From G965205525 sp965205525 (GTDB lineage Bacteria; Pseudomonadota; Gammaproteobacteria; JABABF01): a stretch of DNA of 64,000 bases. The notes beneath the pieces are model-generated. The model searched no databases, was not told where the DNA came from, and was given only the letters and a program-made list of their open reading frames with translations. A program made the position numbers and the translations under genes. This document shows, in pieces, positions 17,608 to 26,045 of the stretch. The stretch spans positions 930,001 through 994,000 of the forward strand of contig OZ242171.1 of assembly GCA_965205525.1 (NCBI GenBank). The letters are read 5' to 3'. The first letter of the stretch is position 1. Every line of letters begins with the position of its first letter.

Positions 17608-20235
17608 TCATTTAATATTTGCCTTTGACCTCTGTCTACGTTTAATGACATCTATCACAGCGTTAAGGGCATCTAAATCCTCTTTTAGTTCTCTAGGTAA
17701 TGGAGGAGATGAATTTCTACCTGAAGATGGATCATGTGCATCACAAATACTAGAACATCTATTATACAAACAAATAATCTTCTCATATTCATCCCTTTTA
17801 AAATCTATGACTTTCTCAAGATTGTGGACTTTTATCCAATCGTTATAACGCTGAACCGTTCCATTTAAAACACAATCTTGAACAACTCTTTCAATAGTAG
17901 CCCGAAGCAGACTGTACTCATTTCTCATAGAATTAGATAAGCTATCATTTGGATGTGGGCTCCATTTTTCTAACAAGACTCTTTGTTTTTTTAAATGCTT
18001 TTCGATCCTATCTGTAACTGATTTATGTTCCCAAGGCAAACCTTCCTGAACCATACCTGGTGTATCACCGATCCATTCAAGGTGCTGTACAAGGTAAGGC
18101 ACCTCCTTTTGACTCAAGCATGATATTAGCTCGGATAAAAACACTGTATCATGTGTAAAGATTATCACCTGTCGTTCCTTTGCTTCATCAACTAATCTTT
18201 GTGCGACACGTTGTCGATGATAGTGATCTAGTGATGATACTGGATCATCAAAAATCATCCCTCCTTTATGATTACTCAACCTTATTTCCGCCAAGAACGC
18301 GCCCAGTGCTATCGCTCGTTGCTCTCCCTCGCTTAGTACCTCATTTAGATTTAACTTTATTGGATTTGGCAAATCTAGAACAAGCTTATGTAACATCTTT
18401 CCTCTCTCATTGCGTTCATTGAGTTTTGTCTTAATATGAGAAATACCTAAAGATTTAAATTCTTGATTAAGTGCATTTGCCAATGACTGCGTAACCGCTT
18501 CGCTTGCTAGTTCTTTTGCTTTATTAGATATGAATGTTGTCCGTAAATCTTTTTTACAATTGCCTAGTTTAGTTATTAGCTTTAATCCTTTTATCACATC
18601 AATTACAGCTTGAAGCCTAGATGCTAAGTTTACTCTGGATCTTAGCTCTGACTGCTCTTTTTCTAATAAAATCTTTTTTTTATCATCCGCCGCTTTCTCA
18701 AGAAATTCTATCTGCTTATTTAATTCCTTAACGATTTCCTTCAGTTCATCTCTTGGGTCATTCTCCAGAGGCGGCTGATTATTTAACCAATCATGAGTTT
18801 CTAGAGCATTGATAATCCAAGTGCGTAATTTCTTAATCCCTGTTTCATGTATAATAATTTTTTCGTAAATATTTTTGTCAACTTCGGAAAGCTCTTCTTT
18901 TAATGTCTTGTCCATATTAAACGACAAATTTGCATGCCTAATTTTTTCACTAACACTTTCTTTTATTTGTTTTTTTTCCTTCGCTAGTTTTGCTGTGTCT
19001 TCTAATAGATATTTTTCAAACTTCTGCAGTCGGCTTTTTGACTCTTCATCTAGTTCACGTTGACACAAAAGGCATTTTGAGCCTTCTTCTATATTTGGAT
19101 AATTTTTGCCTGGGTACGCCACTTCCGTTGAATATGTTCTTGCTGATTCGAAAAATGTCTTCCATAAAGAATCACCTGTTCCATCCAATAAAAGCTCTCC
19201 AGCCTGAAAATTTATCGCGGCTAATTTTTCCTTATTAATTGCAGCCTCTGCTTCATTATCAATATACTTTACTTTCTTAATCGCTCCTTCTTTTACCCAC
19301 CTCTGAGAGGAATCAATTCTACTGACCAGATCCAAAATTCTCTGTGAAAACAGCTTTATAGATTTTGCCTTCTTCTTTGGGTCTGATTCTTGTAATATTT
19401 TATCAAGCTCTCCTAAACGTTTTGTCTCATCTGTATCTAATTTGGCCAGCTTTTTAAATTTTTCAACATCTGATTCATGGCTAAGTTCTTTGATTAACTG
19501 ACCTACAATTGTTTCATTTTCTAAATCAGAAAACTGTTCTTTATTTACATTAACTATCCTTTCTTCAGCAGACAATCTTCTACCCAATTCGGGCAGAACT
19601 TCTCGACTTAGGCTCTCAATAATGTCCAAACCATAAGGAAGATAGGCGGCTTCTTGCTCATCATCTAAATAAGATCTTGCACACTTAGAATCAAAAACTG
19701 CAATTGTAGATAACTCATCTGGAGCAGCTTCATTACGATTCCAAAATACTGTTTTCTTAATGCTGTTTATTTCTATATCGAAAGTCGCCATAGGAGTGGT
19801 TGTGTGGTCATTTATATCGAAAACATTCGTATGCACTTTTTCCTGACTATCTCTGGTTCGACAGGCTTTTTTTAACACTCGAGCATAGCCAGACTTCCCG
19901 GTTCCGTTACCACCATAGATAATAGACATGCCTGTCTCAGAGAATTCCAGCTTTTGCCCATTTGCTATCCTATTTACATGCTGCAAATCATATAAGGATA
20001 CCAGTGCAATAGCCTCTTGTTCATCGTTATCAGTTGGGAGGTCATCTTCACTAAGAGCTACTGGTATACGTCCCTTCTCGTCTTTAATTCCATGAGTATC
20101 TTTCATCATCGCATATAGATCATCAAAATCGCTTCCATCCAATGATCCTTTTTCAAATAATCGGCGTACAGCATCGCGCTGCCACGGAACCAATTTCTCA
20201 TTTGTCCATACAAGTAGACTCTTTAGTAGATTCAT
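17608..20235 (-). CDS. RloC-like zinc-hook AAA/ABC ATPase, candidate anticodon nuclease
   Basis: An 875-residue SMC/Rad50-like ATPase between hsdS and hsdM. It has Walker A GGNGTGKS (108-115), coiled coil, a zinc-hook CLLC (388-391), a second coiled coil, ABC signature LSEGEQR (634-640), Walker B MIFDDPVSSLD (660-670) and the H-loop IIFTHD. This architecture and the position inside an hsd locus match RloC/PrrC-type proteins, which cleave tRNA when the restriction enzyme is inhibited. In the C-terminal domain Arg778 and Glu782 have the R-x3-E spacing of the PrrC nuclease site, and His834 (in CDAHD) could complete the triad. The ATPase part is certain; the nuclease activity is inferred. A 12-bp gap separates it from hsdS. 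Confidence 0.7.
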   Translation of the reverse strand: MNLLKSLLVWTNEKLVPWQRDAVRRLFEKGSLDGSDFDDLYAMMKDTHGIKDEKGRIPVALSEDDLPTDNDEQEAIALVSLYDLQHVNRIANGQKLEFSETGMSIIYGGNGTGKSGYARVLKKACRTRDSQEKVHTNVFDINDHTTTPMATFDIEINSIKKTVFWNRNEAAPDELSTIAVFDSKCARSYLDDEQEAAYLPYGLDIIESLSREVLPELGRRLSAEERIVNVNKEQFSDLENETIVGQLIKELSHESDVEKFKKLAKLDTDETKRLGELDKILQESDPKKKAKSIKLFSQRILDLVSRIDSSQRWVKEGAIKKVKYIDNEAEAAINKEKLAAINFQAGELLLDGTGDSLWKTFFESARTYSTEVAYPGKNYPNIEEGSKCLLCQRELDEESKSRLQKFEKYLLEDTAKLAKEKKQIKESVSEKIRHANLSFNMDKTLKEELSEVDKNIYEKIIIHETGIKKLRTWIINALETHDWLNNQPPLENDPRDELKEIVKELNKQIEFLEKAADDKKKILLEKEQSELRSRVNLASRLQAVIDVIKGLKLITKLGNCKKDLRTTFISNKAKELASEAVTQSLANALNQEFKSLGISHIKTKLNERNERGKMLHKLVLDLPNPIKLNLNEVLSEGEQRAIALGAFLAEIRLSNHKGGMIFDDPVSSLDHYHRQRVAQRLVDEAKERQVIIFTHDTVFLSELISCLSQKEVPYLVQHLEWIGDTPGMVQEGLPWEHKSVTDRIEKHLKKQRVLLEKWSPHPNDSLSNSMRNEYSLLRATIERVVQDCVLNGTVQRYNDWIKVHNLEKVIDFKRDEYEKIICLYNRCSSICDAHDPSSGRNSSPPLPRELKEDLDALNAVIDVIKRRQRSKANIK

Positions 20236-20247
20236 GACATTACCTAG

Positions 20248-21654
20248 CTACTGATAGTTTCCTGTGAAAGCGGCGACCAATGCCGACTGCTTGCTTTTTC
20301 CTGCCTGCAATATTTGAAGATCAATTTCTGTTTCCACTCGTTTTGCAAAATTAAATTTTGTTTCTATTTGCCTAACAATTTTATTTTGTTCCTCAATAGG
20401 TGGCAGTGGTAGCGCCATAATACGGATATCACCGATATTGACATGAGGTGCAGTTGTTCCCATTACTCTTGGCTTCCATTGTGCAATGAAGACAGGCGAT
20501 AAAAGTGCCCACATAAAATATTCAGGTAATATAATATCAGATCTAAACATCATCATTCTTTGCCCGAGGCATAGCTCAGTATTTGCGGGCACTAATGCAG
20601 CTAATCCAATTGTCCCCTCACGAGAGAAAAGGATATCTCCTTCCATTGGTTTAAGTCTCCTTACTCTCTCTTCAAATATTTCTTCCGATACAAATCTGGC
20701 TTTATTAAATGGAATATATCCTTCTTCCAAGCAATTTGTATCAATACAGTATTTTCCTGACTCAGTAAATTTAGCGGTACTATGTAGACAATCTACAATA
20801 TGGGAAGTAACTTCTTCTATTCCTCCCCATGTCCAGTCAGTTGGCAATTCTCCTAGCCCTTTTAATGTCGGAGTTATAGGCTCCTTATACTTCTCCTTCC
20901 ACTTATCATTCTTAGGCACCTTTCCTTTGGCTTTGAATTTTTCAAGTTGTTGTTCTTCCCATTTCCGGCGGCGTTCTTTGAGGATACGTTGGAGTAGTAG
21001 GGAGGCGGGCTCGAGTTTGTCTTTGTTGGCTTCGCGCCATTCTTTGGTTAGTTCGCCGGTGACGGCAGCTTTGAGGATGGATTGGCGGTATTGTTTGAGG
21101 AGTTGTTTGGCTTTTTGCAGGGCTTTGATGCCAGCATCCATATGGGAGAAGAGTTCTTCGATTTGAGCAACGATGCGTTTTTGTTGTTCGGGTGGGGCGA
21201 TTGGAATCTGAATTTCTCTTAACTTCGTAGCATTAACGTTTTGCAATGCAATTCCGGCGCTTTTTTCAGATATTGCGTTCCAGTAAGCAGGGCTCTGTAA
21301 ATAGTAATACACGTATTTTTTGTTAATTAGCGGCTTGAATCGGATAAGATATGATGCAAAAATCGAAGGTTCAGGCTTGGTGATCAAGGAACTAACACCA
21401 ACAGATCCAGCTCGAGATACGACTATATCACCGTCCTTTATAAGGTATTTTTTTATATCCTCTGGCTCAATGGCGCAATAAGGTACCGTGTTCCAATTGA
21501 TTTGTCCAGACGTTATATCTGTTGTTCTTAAAAGATGAAGTTTGCCTTCCTGTGAAGATTTGGTAGTCCAGCCATACTGTGGCTTTTCACATATTTTGCC
21601 AAGAGTAGACCAACCCCAGTTTCCTGGTAGTTCTTGTGTCACAGCTTTATTCAT
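20248..21654 (-). CDS. hsdS: Type I restriction-modification specificity subunit
   Basis: DNA-recognition subunit. The 468 residues hold two target recognition domains: the first begins GNWGWSTLGKICEKPQYGWTT in outline and ends at IPIAPPEQQKRIV, and the second begins LPTDWTWGGIEEVT and ends LPLPPIEEQNKIV. Between them is the conserved helical spacer with SHMDAGIKALQKAKQLLKQYRQSILKAAVTGELT in pieces. The start overlaps the hsdR stop by four bases (ATGA). The central spacer (20940-21200) is GC-richer than the recognition domains, as expected if the latter are exchanged by recombination. Confidence 0.95.
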   Translation of the reverse strand: MNKAVTQELPGNWGWSTLGKICEKPQYGWTTKSSQEGKLHLLRTTDITSGQINWNTVPYCAIEPEDIKKYLIKDGDIVVSRAGSVGVSSLITKPEPSIFASYLIRFKPLINKKYVYYYLQSPAYWNAISEKSAGIALQNVNATKLREIQIPIAPPEQQKRIVAQIEELFSHMDAGIKALQKAKQLLKQYRQSILKAAVTGELTKEWREANKDKLEPASLLLQRILKERRRKWEEQQLEKFKAKGKVPKNDKWKEKYKEPITPTLKGLGELPTDWTWGGIEEVTSHIVDCLHSTAKFTESGKYCIDTNCLEEGYIPFNKARFVSEEIFEERVRRLKPMEGDILFSREGTIGLAALVPANTELCLGQRMMMFRSDIILPEYFMWALLSPVFIAQWKPRVMGTTAPHVNIGDIRIMALPLPPIEEQNKIVRQIETKFNFAKRVETEIDLQILQAGKSKQSALVAAFTGNYQ

Positions 21655-24491
21655 GCAATCAAATACCCATTCAGCTCATCAATAATCGGCTTCCATTCAT
21701 CCCCAAACAACTCCGTTGCCTTCAACTCCCCATTCTCCTGATTAAAAGGCGTGTACTCAAAATCCTTTTCCGTCATTTCCGCATTCTGCGCGATCTGATC
21801 CTTAATCTTGTTCAGCCACTCAAGCTGCTCCGGTTCAAACTCTCTTTCCTGCTGCTTCAGCCAGGTTTCAAACCGTCGCTCCACCAGTACACTGAACGGC
21901 TCCAGCACCTCGCTCAAGCCGGTTGAAAACCGAATCAGGCTGACGATGTTGGTCAGCAACTCTTCCGGCGGCACGCCTTTAACCTTGTTTTTCTTCAACT
22001 TCTCATAAGCCTTCCACACCTCAATGGGTGCCAGATTATAAGGCGGCTGCTCAATTTCCTTGGCCAGAATTTCAATCTGTTTATGGCTCAAGTGCCGCTG
22101 TTGATAAGGCTGCTGGTACATCAGCTGGATGGCGTCCAGTTCGTCCCGGTGGTCTGTGATGAATTGCCGCCAGTTGCTTACAATCCCTTTGGCCTTCTCT
22201 TCGGTGTACCCCATCTGGTCATTGATCACCTCGTCGGATGAGTCATCAATGATCTGTTCGGTGTCCCGGCGCAGGGATTCTATCAGGTCTCTGAGTGCCG
22301 GGTTATGGAAGGCATGCACTAGCAGGTCGGCGGTGGGTTTGAAAGCGGCCTGGATGTCTTCGTCGGTAACTTCTTCTTTGCCGGTTTTATTCTGAGCCGC
22401 GGCGATCAGTGTATCGTCTTTGGTACCGCGAATTAGATTGGCGGCAATGGCGGTGAGCGTGGTGGGTTCGATGAAGCCGTCGCCGAGCTGGTCGGCCACT
22501 TCTTTTAGTACGGGTTGTTTGACGATCTCGTTGAGGCGCTCATGCTGGTTTTCGTCCAGCTCCATGTCCAGCCGCAGCAGGCGGTTGCCGAGCACGCGCA
22601 GGATGTCGCTGTGGCGGTCGCCTCTGGCGATTTGCAGCATGAGTTTTTCGGTGGAGATGCTGGGCCTGAATCCCAAGGATCCGGATTCGGTCATCTTGTC
22701 GCTTTCGGTGACGCCGATGCAATCCACCAGCACAAAGCGGGTTTTGGCTTTGGCGTTGGGGGTGACTTTTCTCAGTTCGTCTTCGCTGAGTACGCGGGTG
22801 CCGCGGCCTTTCATCTGTTCGTAATAGGTGGCGCTTTTGACATCGCGCATGAACATGACGATTTCCAGCGGTTTGATATCGGTGCCGGTGGCGATCATAT
22901 CCACGGTGACGCCGACGCGCAGTTGCGGGTCGGTGCGGAATGCGGCGATGGTGTCTTCGGCGGTTTGCCTGCCCACCTTGTAGGTGATTTTCTTGCAGAA
23001 GGCGTTGGATTCGCCGAACACTTCGCGCACGATGTCAACGATGCGGTCGGCGTGGTCGTCGTCCTTGGCAAAGATGAGGGTTTTGGGCAGCCAACTATCG
23101 GAGCGATTGGGGAAGATGTCTTCGAACACGCGCTCCTTGAAGGTCTGGATAATGGTGCGGATCTGGTTTGGGGCGATGACGGAGCGGTCGATCTGCTGGC
23201 CGGTGTACTCTTCGTCCTGGTCGAGTCTTTCCAAGCGTTTTTCTTTGGTGACCTTGTCACGGATTTGCACGATGCTGGGCGCTTTGATGGTGTCGCCTTC
23301 AGCGGTTTTCTTCGTGCGGATGCTGTAGATATCGTAGCCCACATTGACCTTGTCAATCACAGCGTCTTCGTGGGTGTATTCGGAGACGAGGTTCTGGTTG
23401 AAGAAGCCGATGGTCTTTTTGGTGGGGGTGGCGGTGAGGCCAATGAGGAAGGCGTCAAAATATTCCAGCACCTGCCGCCACAGGTTATAAATGGAACGAT
23501 GGCATTCGTCAATGATGATGACATCAAAGGTTTCAATCGGCAGGTCGGGGTTATATCCCACCTCCCGAGGCTGCTGATTGAAGCTGCCGGCATCGATCTC
23601 GTAGCCTGAGCGTTCTTCCACTTCTTCATCCAGCTTGCTGTTGCTGAGTCTGGCATAGAGACGCTGGATAGTGGAGATGGTGACTTTAATTTCATCACCT
23701 ATCCTGCCCGGGCCAAGAATATGGGCATTATAGAGCTCGGTGAATTTGCGCCCGTCGCCGGGCACCGTGTATTGCTGAAACTCCTTTAGTGCCTGCCGGC
23801 CCAGATTGCCCCGGTCCACCAGGAACAGCACGCGCCCGGCTTTGGCAAAGTTGGCCAGGCGATACACTTCAGTGACGGCGGCGACGGTCTTGCCGGAGCC
23901 GGTGGCCATTTGCAGCAGCATACGCGGGTCGGCTTGTTTGAGGCTTTTCTCGATGCCGGTGATGGCCTTGATCTGGCAGTCGCGCAAGCCCTCTGTGTTG
24001 AGTTCAGGCAGTCGTTGCAGCCGTGTCCTGAGGGAGTCGCCCTCTTCCAGCCAGTCTTTGAGGGTTTCCGGTCGGTGGAAGTGGAACAGGTGGCGGCTGC
24101 GGGGCTTGGGGTCACGCTCGTCACGGAAGCGGATTTCGGTGCTGGTGGCTTCATAGAGGAAGGGCAACAGCTGATCCTTTGCCGCCCATCGCTCTGTGGG
24201 TTGGATTGAGGCGGCGGCGTAGCGACTGGATTGATCGGCTACCCGACCTAAGTTAGTGCCTTCACGCTTGGCTTCAATAATGCCGCAGGCTTTGCCCTGA
24301 ATGAACAGCATGTAGTCGGCAGGGCCGGTACCAGTCGGATATTCACGGACGGCGACACCGTGGACGCCCTGCTCCCCAGCCGTGAGGCTGATGGCTTTGG
24401 AATCCTGTATCATCCAGCCGGCCACAGTGAGTTTTTCATCGATAACCTCACGAGTTTGGGCCTCATTCAGATTGGTATACGGACTATTCAT
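21651..24491 (-). CDS. hsdR: Type I restriction endonuclease subunit
   Basis: Motor and nuclease subunit, 946 residues. The N-terminal PD-(D/E)xK nuclease site is seen as GPADYMLF (Asp59) and GIIEAKREG (Glu73, Lys75). The SF2 helicase has Walker A MATGSGKT (195-202), the DECH box IIIDECHRSI (328-331) and the late motif QMKGRGTR. The C-terminal helical region would dock on HsdM/HsdS. It is GC-richer than its neighbours. It is first in the hsdR-hsdS-ATPase-hsdM order. An AT-rich stretch upstream (24492-24604) probably carries the promoter. Confidence 0.95.
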   Translation of the reverse strand: MNSPYTNLNEAQTREVIDEKLTVAGWMIQDSKAISLTAGEQGVHGVAVREYPTGTGPADYMLFIQGKACGIIEAKREGTNLGRVADQSSRYAAASIQPTERWAAKDQLLPFLYEATSTEIRFRDERDPKPRSRHLFHFHRPETLKDWLEEGDSLRTRLQRLPELNTEGLRDCQIKAITGIEKSLKQADPRMLLQMATGSGKTVAAVTEVYRLANFAKAGRVLFLVDRGNLGRQALKEFQQYTVPGDGRKFTELYNAHILGPGRIGDEIKVTISTIQRLYARLSNSKLDEEVEERSGYEIDAGSFNQQPREVGYNPDLPIETFDVIIIDECHRSIYNLWRQVLEYFDAFLIGLTATPTKKTIGFFNQNLVSEYTHEDAVIDKVNVGYDIYSIRTKKTAEGDTIKAPSIVQIRDKVTKEKRLERLDQDEEYTGQQIDRSVIAPNQIRTIIQTFKERVFEDIFPNRSDSWLPKTLIFAKDDDHADRIVDIVREVFGESNAFCKKITYKVGRQTAEDTIAAFRTDPQLRVGVTVDMIATGTDIKPLEIVMFMRDVKSATYYEQMKGRGTRVLSEDELRKVTPNAKAKTRFVLVDCIGVTESDKMTESGSLGFRPSISTEKLMLQIARGDRHSDILRVLGNRLLRLDMELDENQHERLNEIVKQPVLKEVADQLGDGFIEPTTLTAIAANLIRGTKDDTLIAAAQNKTGKEEVTDEDIQAAFKPTADLLVHAFHNPALRDLIESLRRDTEQIIDDSSDEVINDQMGYTEEKAKGIVSNWRQFITDHRDELDAIQLMYQQPYQQRHLSHKQIEILAKEIEQPPYNLAPIEVWKAYEKLKKNKVKGVPPEELLTNIVSLIRFSTGLSEVLEPFSVLVERRFETWLKQQEREFEPEQLEWLNKIKDQIAQNAEMTEKDFEYTPFNQENGELKATELFGDEWKPIIDELNGYLIA

Positions 24492-24604
24492 TTCTAAACG
24501 GATGGTAGCTGTTCCCTACCCTACCTATATACCATATACCTTTAGAAAGAATGCTTAGTTTTACCGTATCATAATAGATTGAAGGCAATTCAGCAAAATA
24601 GAGC

Positions 24605-24800
24605 GGCAACTTCAGGAATGGCGCCCAGCACGCTGCCTTCCTTGCCGAGGTTCTCCAGAGTGTGGCGGTATTGCAGTTCCAAGTTGCCGCCATCCAGTTT
24701 GACTAGTCAGCTCAGGAGTATTTATCGGGCACTTTGATTTGCTAGCCGCCTTCGCCATCATCGCGAAGAATATGAGCTAGTTCTAGACTTTGTTGGTTAT
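24605..24800 (-). pseudogene. Decayed hsdM fragment, second copy
   Basis: Read on the minus strand, the DNA encodes pieces of the HsdM N terminus: AHILRDDG, QIKVPDKYS, and (with a frame change) a segment matching LELQYRHTLENLGKKGGMLGAI of the intact protein. Internal stops and an internal deletion remove the part matching residues 22-48 of HsdM. It directly follows the stop of the TIR-less paralogue gene. It is a remnant, not a gene. Confidence 0.85.
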
Positions 24801-25754
24801 TTAGGGCGTACTCTTCTTACTCGTACAAAAATTGTTTATTTTCATCAATGGTAAAAAAGTAATATTGAACTGACAGGTGTATTTCTCAGACCCTTTTTTG
24901 ACCTTGACTCTTAATTCATCTGCTGATTCAATGCCAGTTATTTTTGAAAGCTTATTAAAGTTCTTAGGTTCTACTGCCTCAGCAAAAAACGGGAGTTCTC
25001 TTTTAGGTGATGATAAATAATATAATGTATGTGGATACCAGTTCGCTTTTGAAATGATGTATGACATTAATAAGGTTAGTAAGTCGGCCTGCATAATATG
25101 TCTAAAGAAGATGTCTTGGCAGCCACCCTGCCTGTTTATCAGGTCAGCCGCTACTGAATAAACCTCTACCTTTACTGTTTTAACCACCGGCGAATAAAGT
25201 TTTTGGTCTTCTGGTGCCAGCACTGACTGCAAGATTTTTGTCTCTCCCTGGTGACAATTTAAACTTTCAAAACCTGGACCCCAGGGCATATCGGAGAAAT
25301 AAATATCATGTAAGACAGAAAAGGCGCCAGTTTTTAAAAATGCAGCGACAATGTATAGAAATGTTTCGTATACAAAAACTGCATGAGCCTCGGACCTATT
25401 AACTTTAGGATGCGGAAACTTTAGCTCCCTGAGTTTTTTCAATACCTCTATTATCGATTCTGAAAGTTTTTCACTATCAGTATCAGTAATTTCTCCCTCA
25501 AGAAGAACCCAATTACAAAGATAATCTCGAATGACCTTTAGTTTCCCGTAGTCCTCTAAAATCATTTTCCTCGTTGGCTCTACCGCTGGTTTCTCACGAA
25601 CTTGTAATGCGTCAACGTATTTAATGTACGACTCAATAAAATTACGTCGACAGCGATTAATGTCTTTCTTATCGCCCCGGATTGCCTGCTTTAGGGAATT
25701 AAATTTTACCTGAACATCACTTATTGGAAGCGGTGCATCATTACTAGTCGTCAT
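24801..25754 (-). CDS. TIR-less paralogue of the adjacent TIR/SEFIR protein
   Basis: A 317-residue protein of unknown function that aligns over its whole length with residues about 200-512 of the TIR/SEFIR protein encoded upstream (26042-27580). Shared segments include NDAPLP, FNSLKQAI, EAHAVFVYETFLYI, FSVLHDIY, LQSVLAPE and LSKITGIESADEL. It has no TIR domain; homology begins at its first codons. The C terminus (after about residue 295) differs from the paralogue and ends at the hsdM remnant. GGAG lies 7 bases before the ATG, so it is probably translated. It may have arisen by tandem duplication of a TIR-hsdM unit followed by loss of the TIR part, and could act as a partner or decoy of the TIR protein. 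Confidence 0.7.
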   Translation of the reverse strand: MTTSNDAPLPISDVQVKFNSLKQAIRGDKKDINRCRRNFIESYIKYVDALQVREKPAVEPTRKMILEDYGKLKVIRDYLCNWVLLEGEITDTDSEKLSESIIEVLKKLRELKFPHPKVNRSEAHAVFVYETFLYIVAAFLKTGAFSVLHDIYFSDMPWGPGFESLNCHQGETKILQSVLAPEDQKLYSPVVKTVKVEVYSVAADLINRQGGCQDIFFRHIMQADLLTLLMSYIISKANWYPHTLYYLSSPKRELPFFAEAVEPKNFNKLSKITGIESADELRVKVKKGSEKYTCQFNITFLPLMKINNFCTSKKSTP

Positions 25755-25789
25755 GTTTAATCTCCGAAATCAATTTATCAGAAAATGCA

Positions 25790-26045
25790 GCAGCCCAAAG
25801 GGCTGGCAGCTATGTAATCGTGAGTGGCCAGCAGGAATCCGCCAGTCTCGCAGGCAGGGTTGGCAACGGTACCAGCAAGTTTGGTCGGGCATTTTAATTT
25901 GCTGACCACCCTGCTCAGGCTCATCGGCCATTTTGAGGAAGATCAGGTAGGTGATTTGTTCGACATAATTGCCGTAGCTGAAACCATCGTCACGCAGGAT
26001 GTGGACGTAGTTCCAGACTTTGTTAGTGATCCCTGAGGCGCTCAT
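25790..26045 (-). pseudogene. Decayed hsdM fragment, first copy, coupled to the TIR gene
   Basis: The ATG at 26043-26045 overlaps the TIR gene stop as ATGA and opens a frame whose first 54 codons match the HsdM N terminus (TNKVWNYVHILRDDG, YVEQITYLIFLKMADE). The homology then jumps, in another frame, to the AdoMet motif region (NPACETGGFLL), corresponding to HsdM residues about 167-190, and ends. So roughly 110 codons were deleted and the rest is missing. It shows that a complete hsdM once followed the TIR gene directly. Confidence 0.88.

Noticed and set aside
16023..24491. BREX or DISARM locus
   Set aside because: The genes are hsdR, hsdS and hsdM with type I motifs; no PglZ, BrxC or DrmA/B homologue is present.
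24484..24693. 69-codon minus-strand frame upstream of hsdR
   Set aside because: It is an out-of-frame reading of the decayed hsdM fragment running into the hsdR leader.
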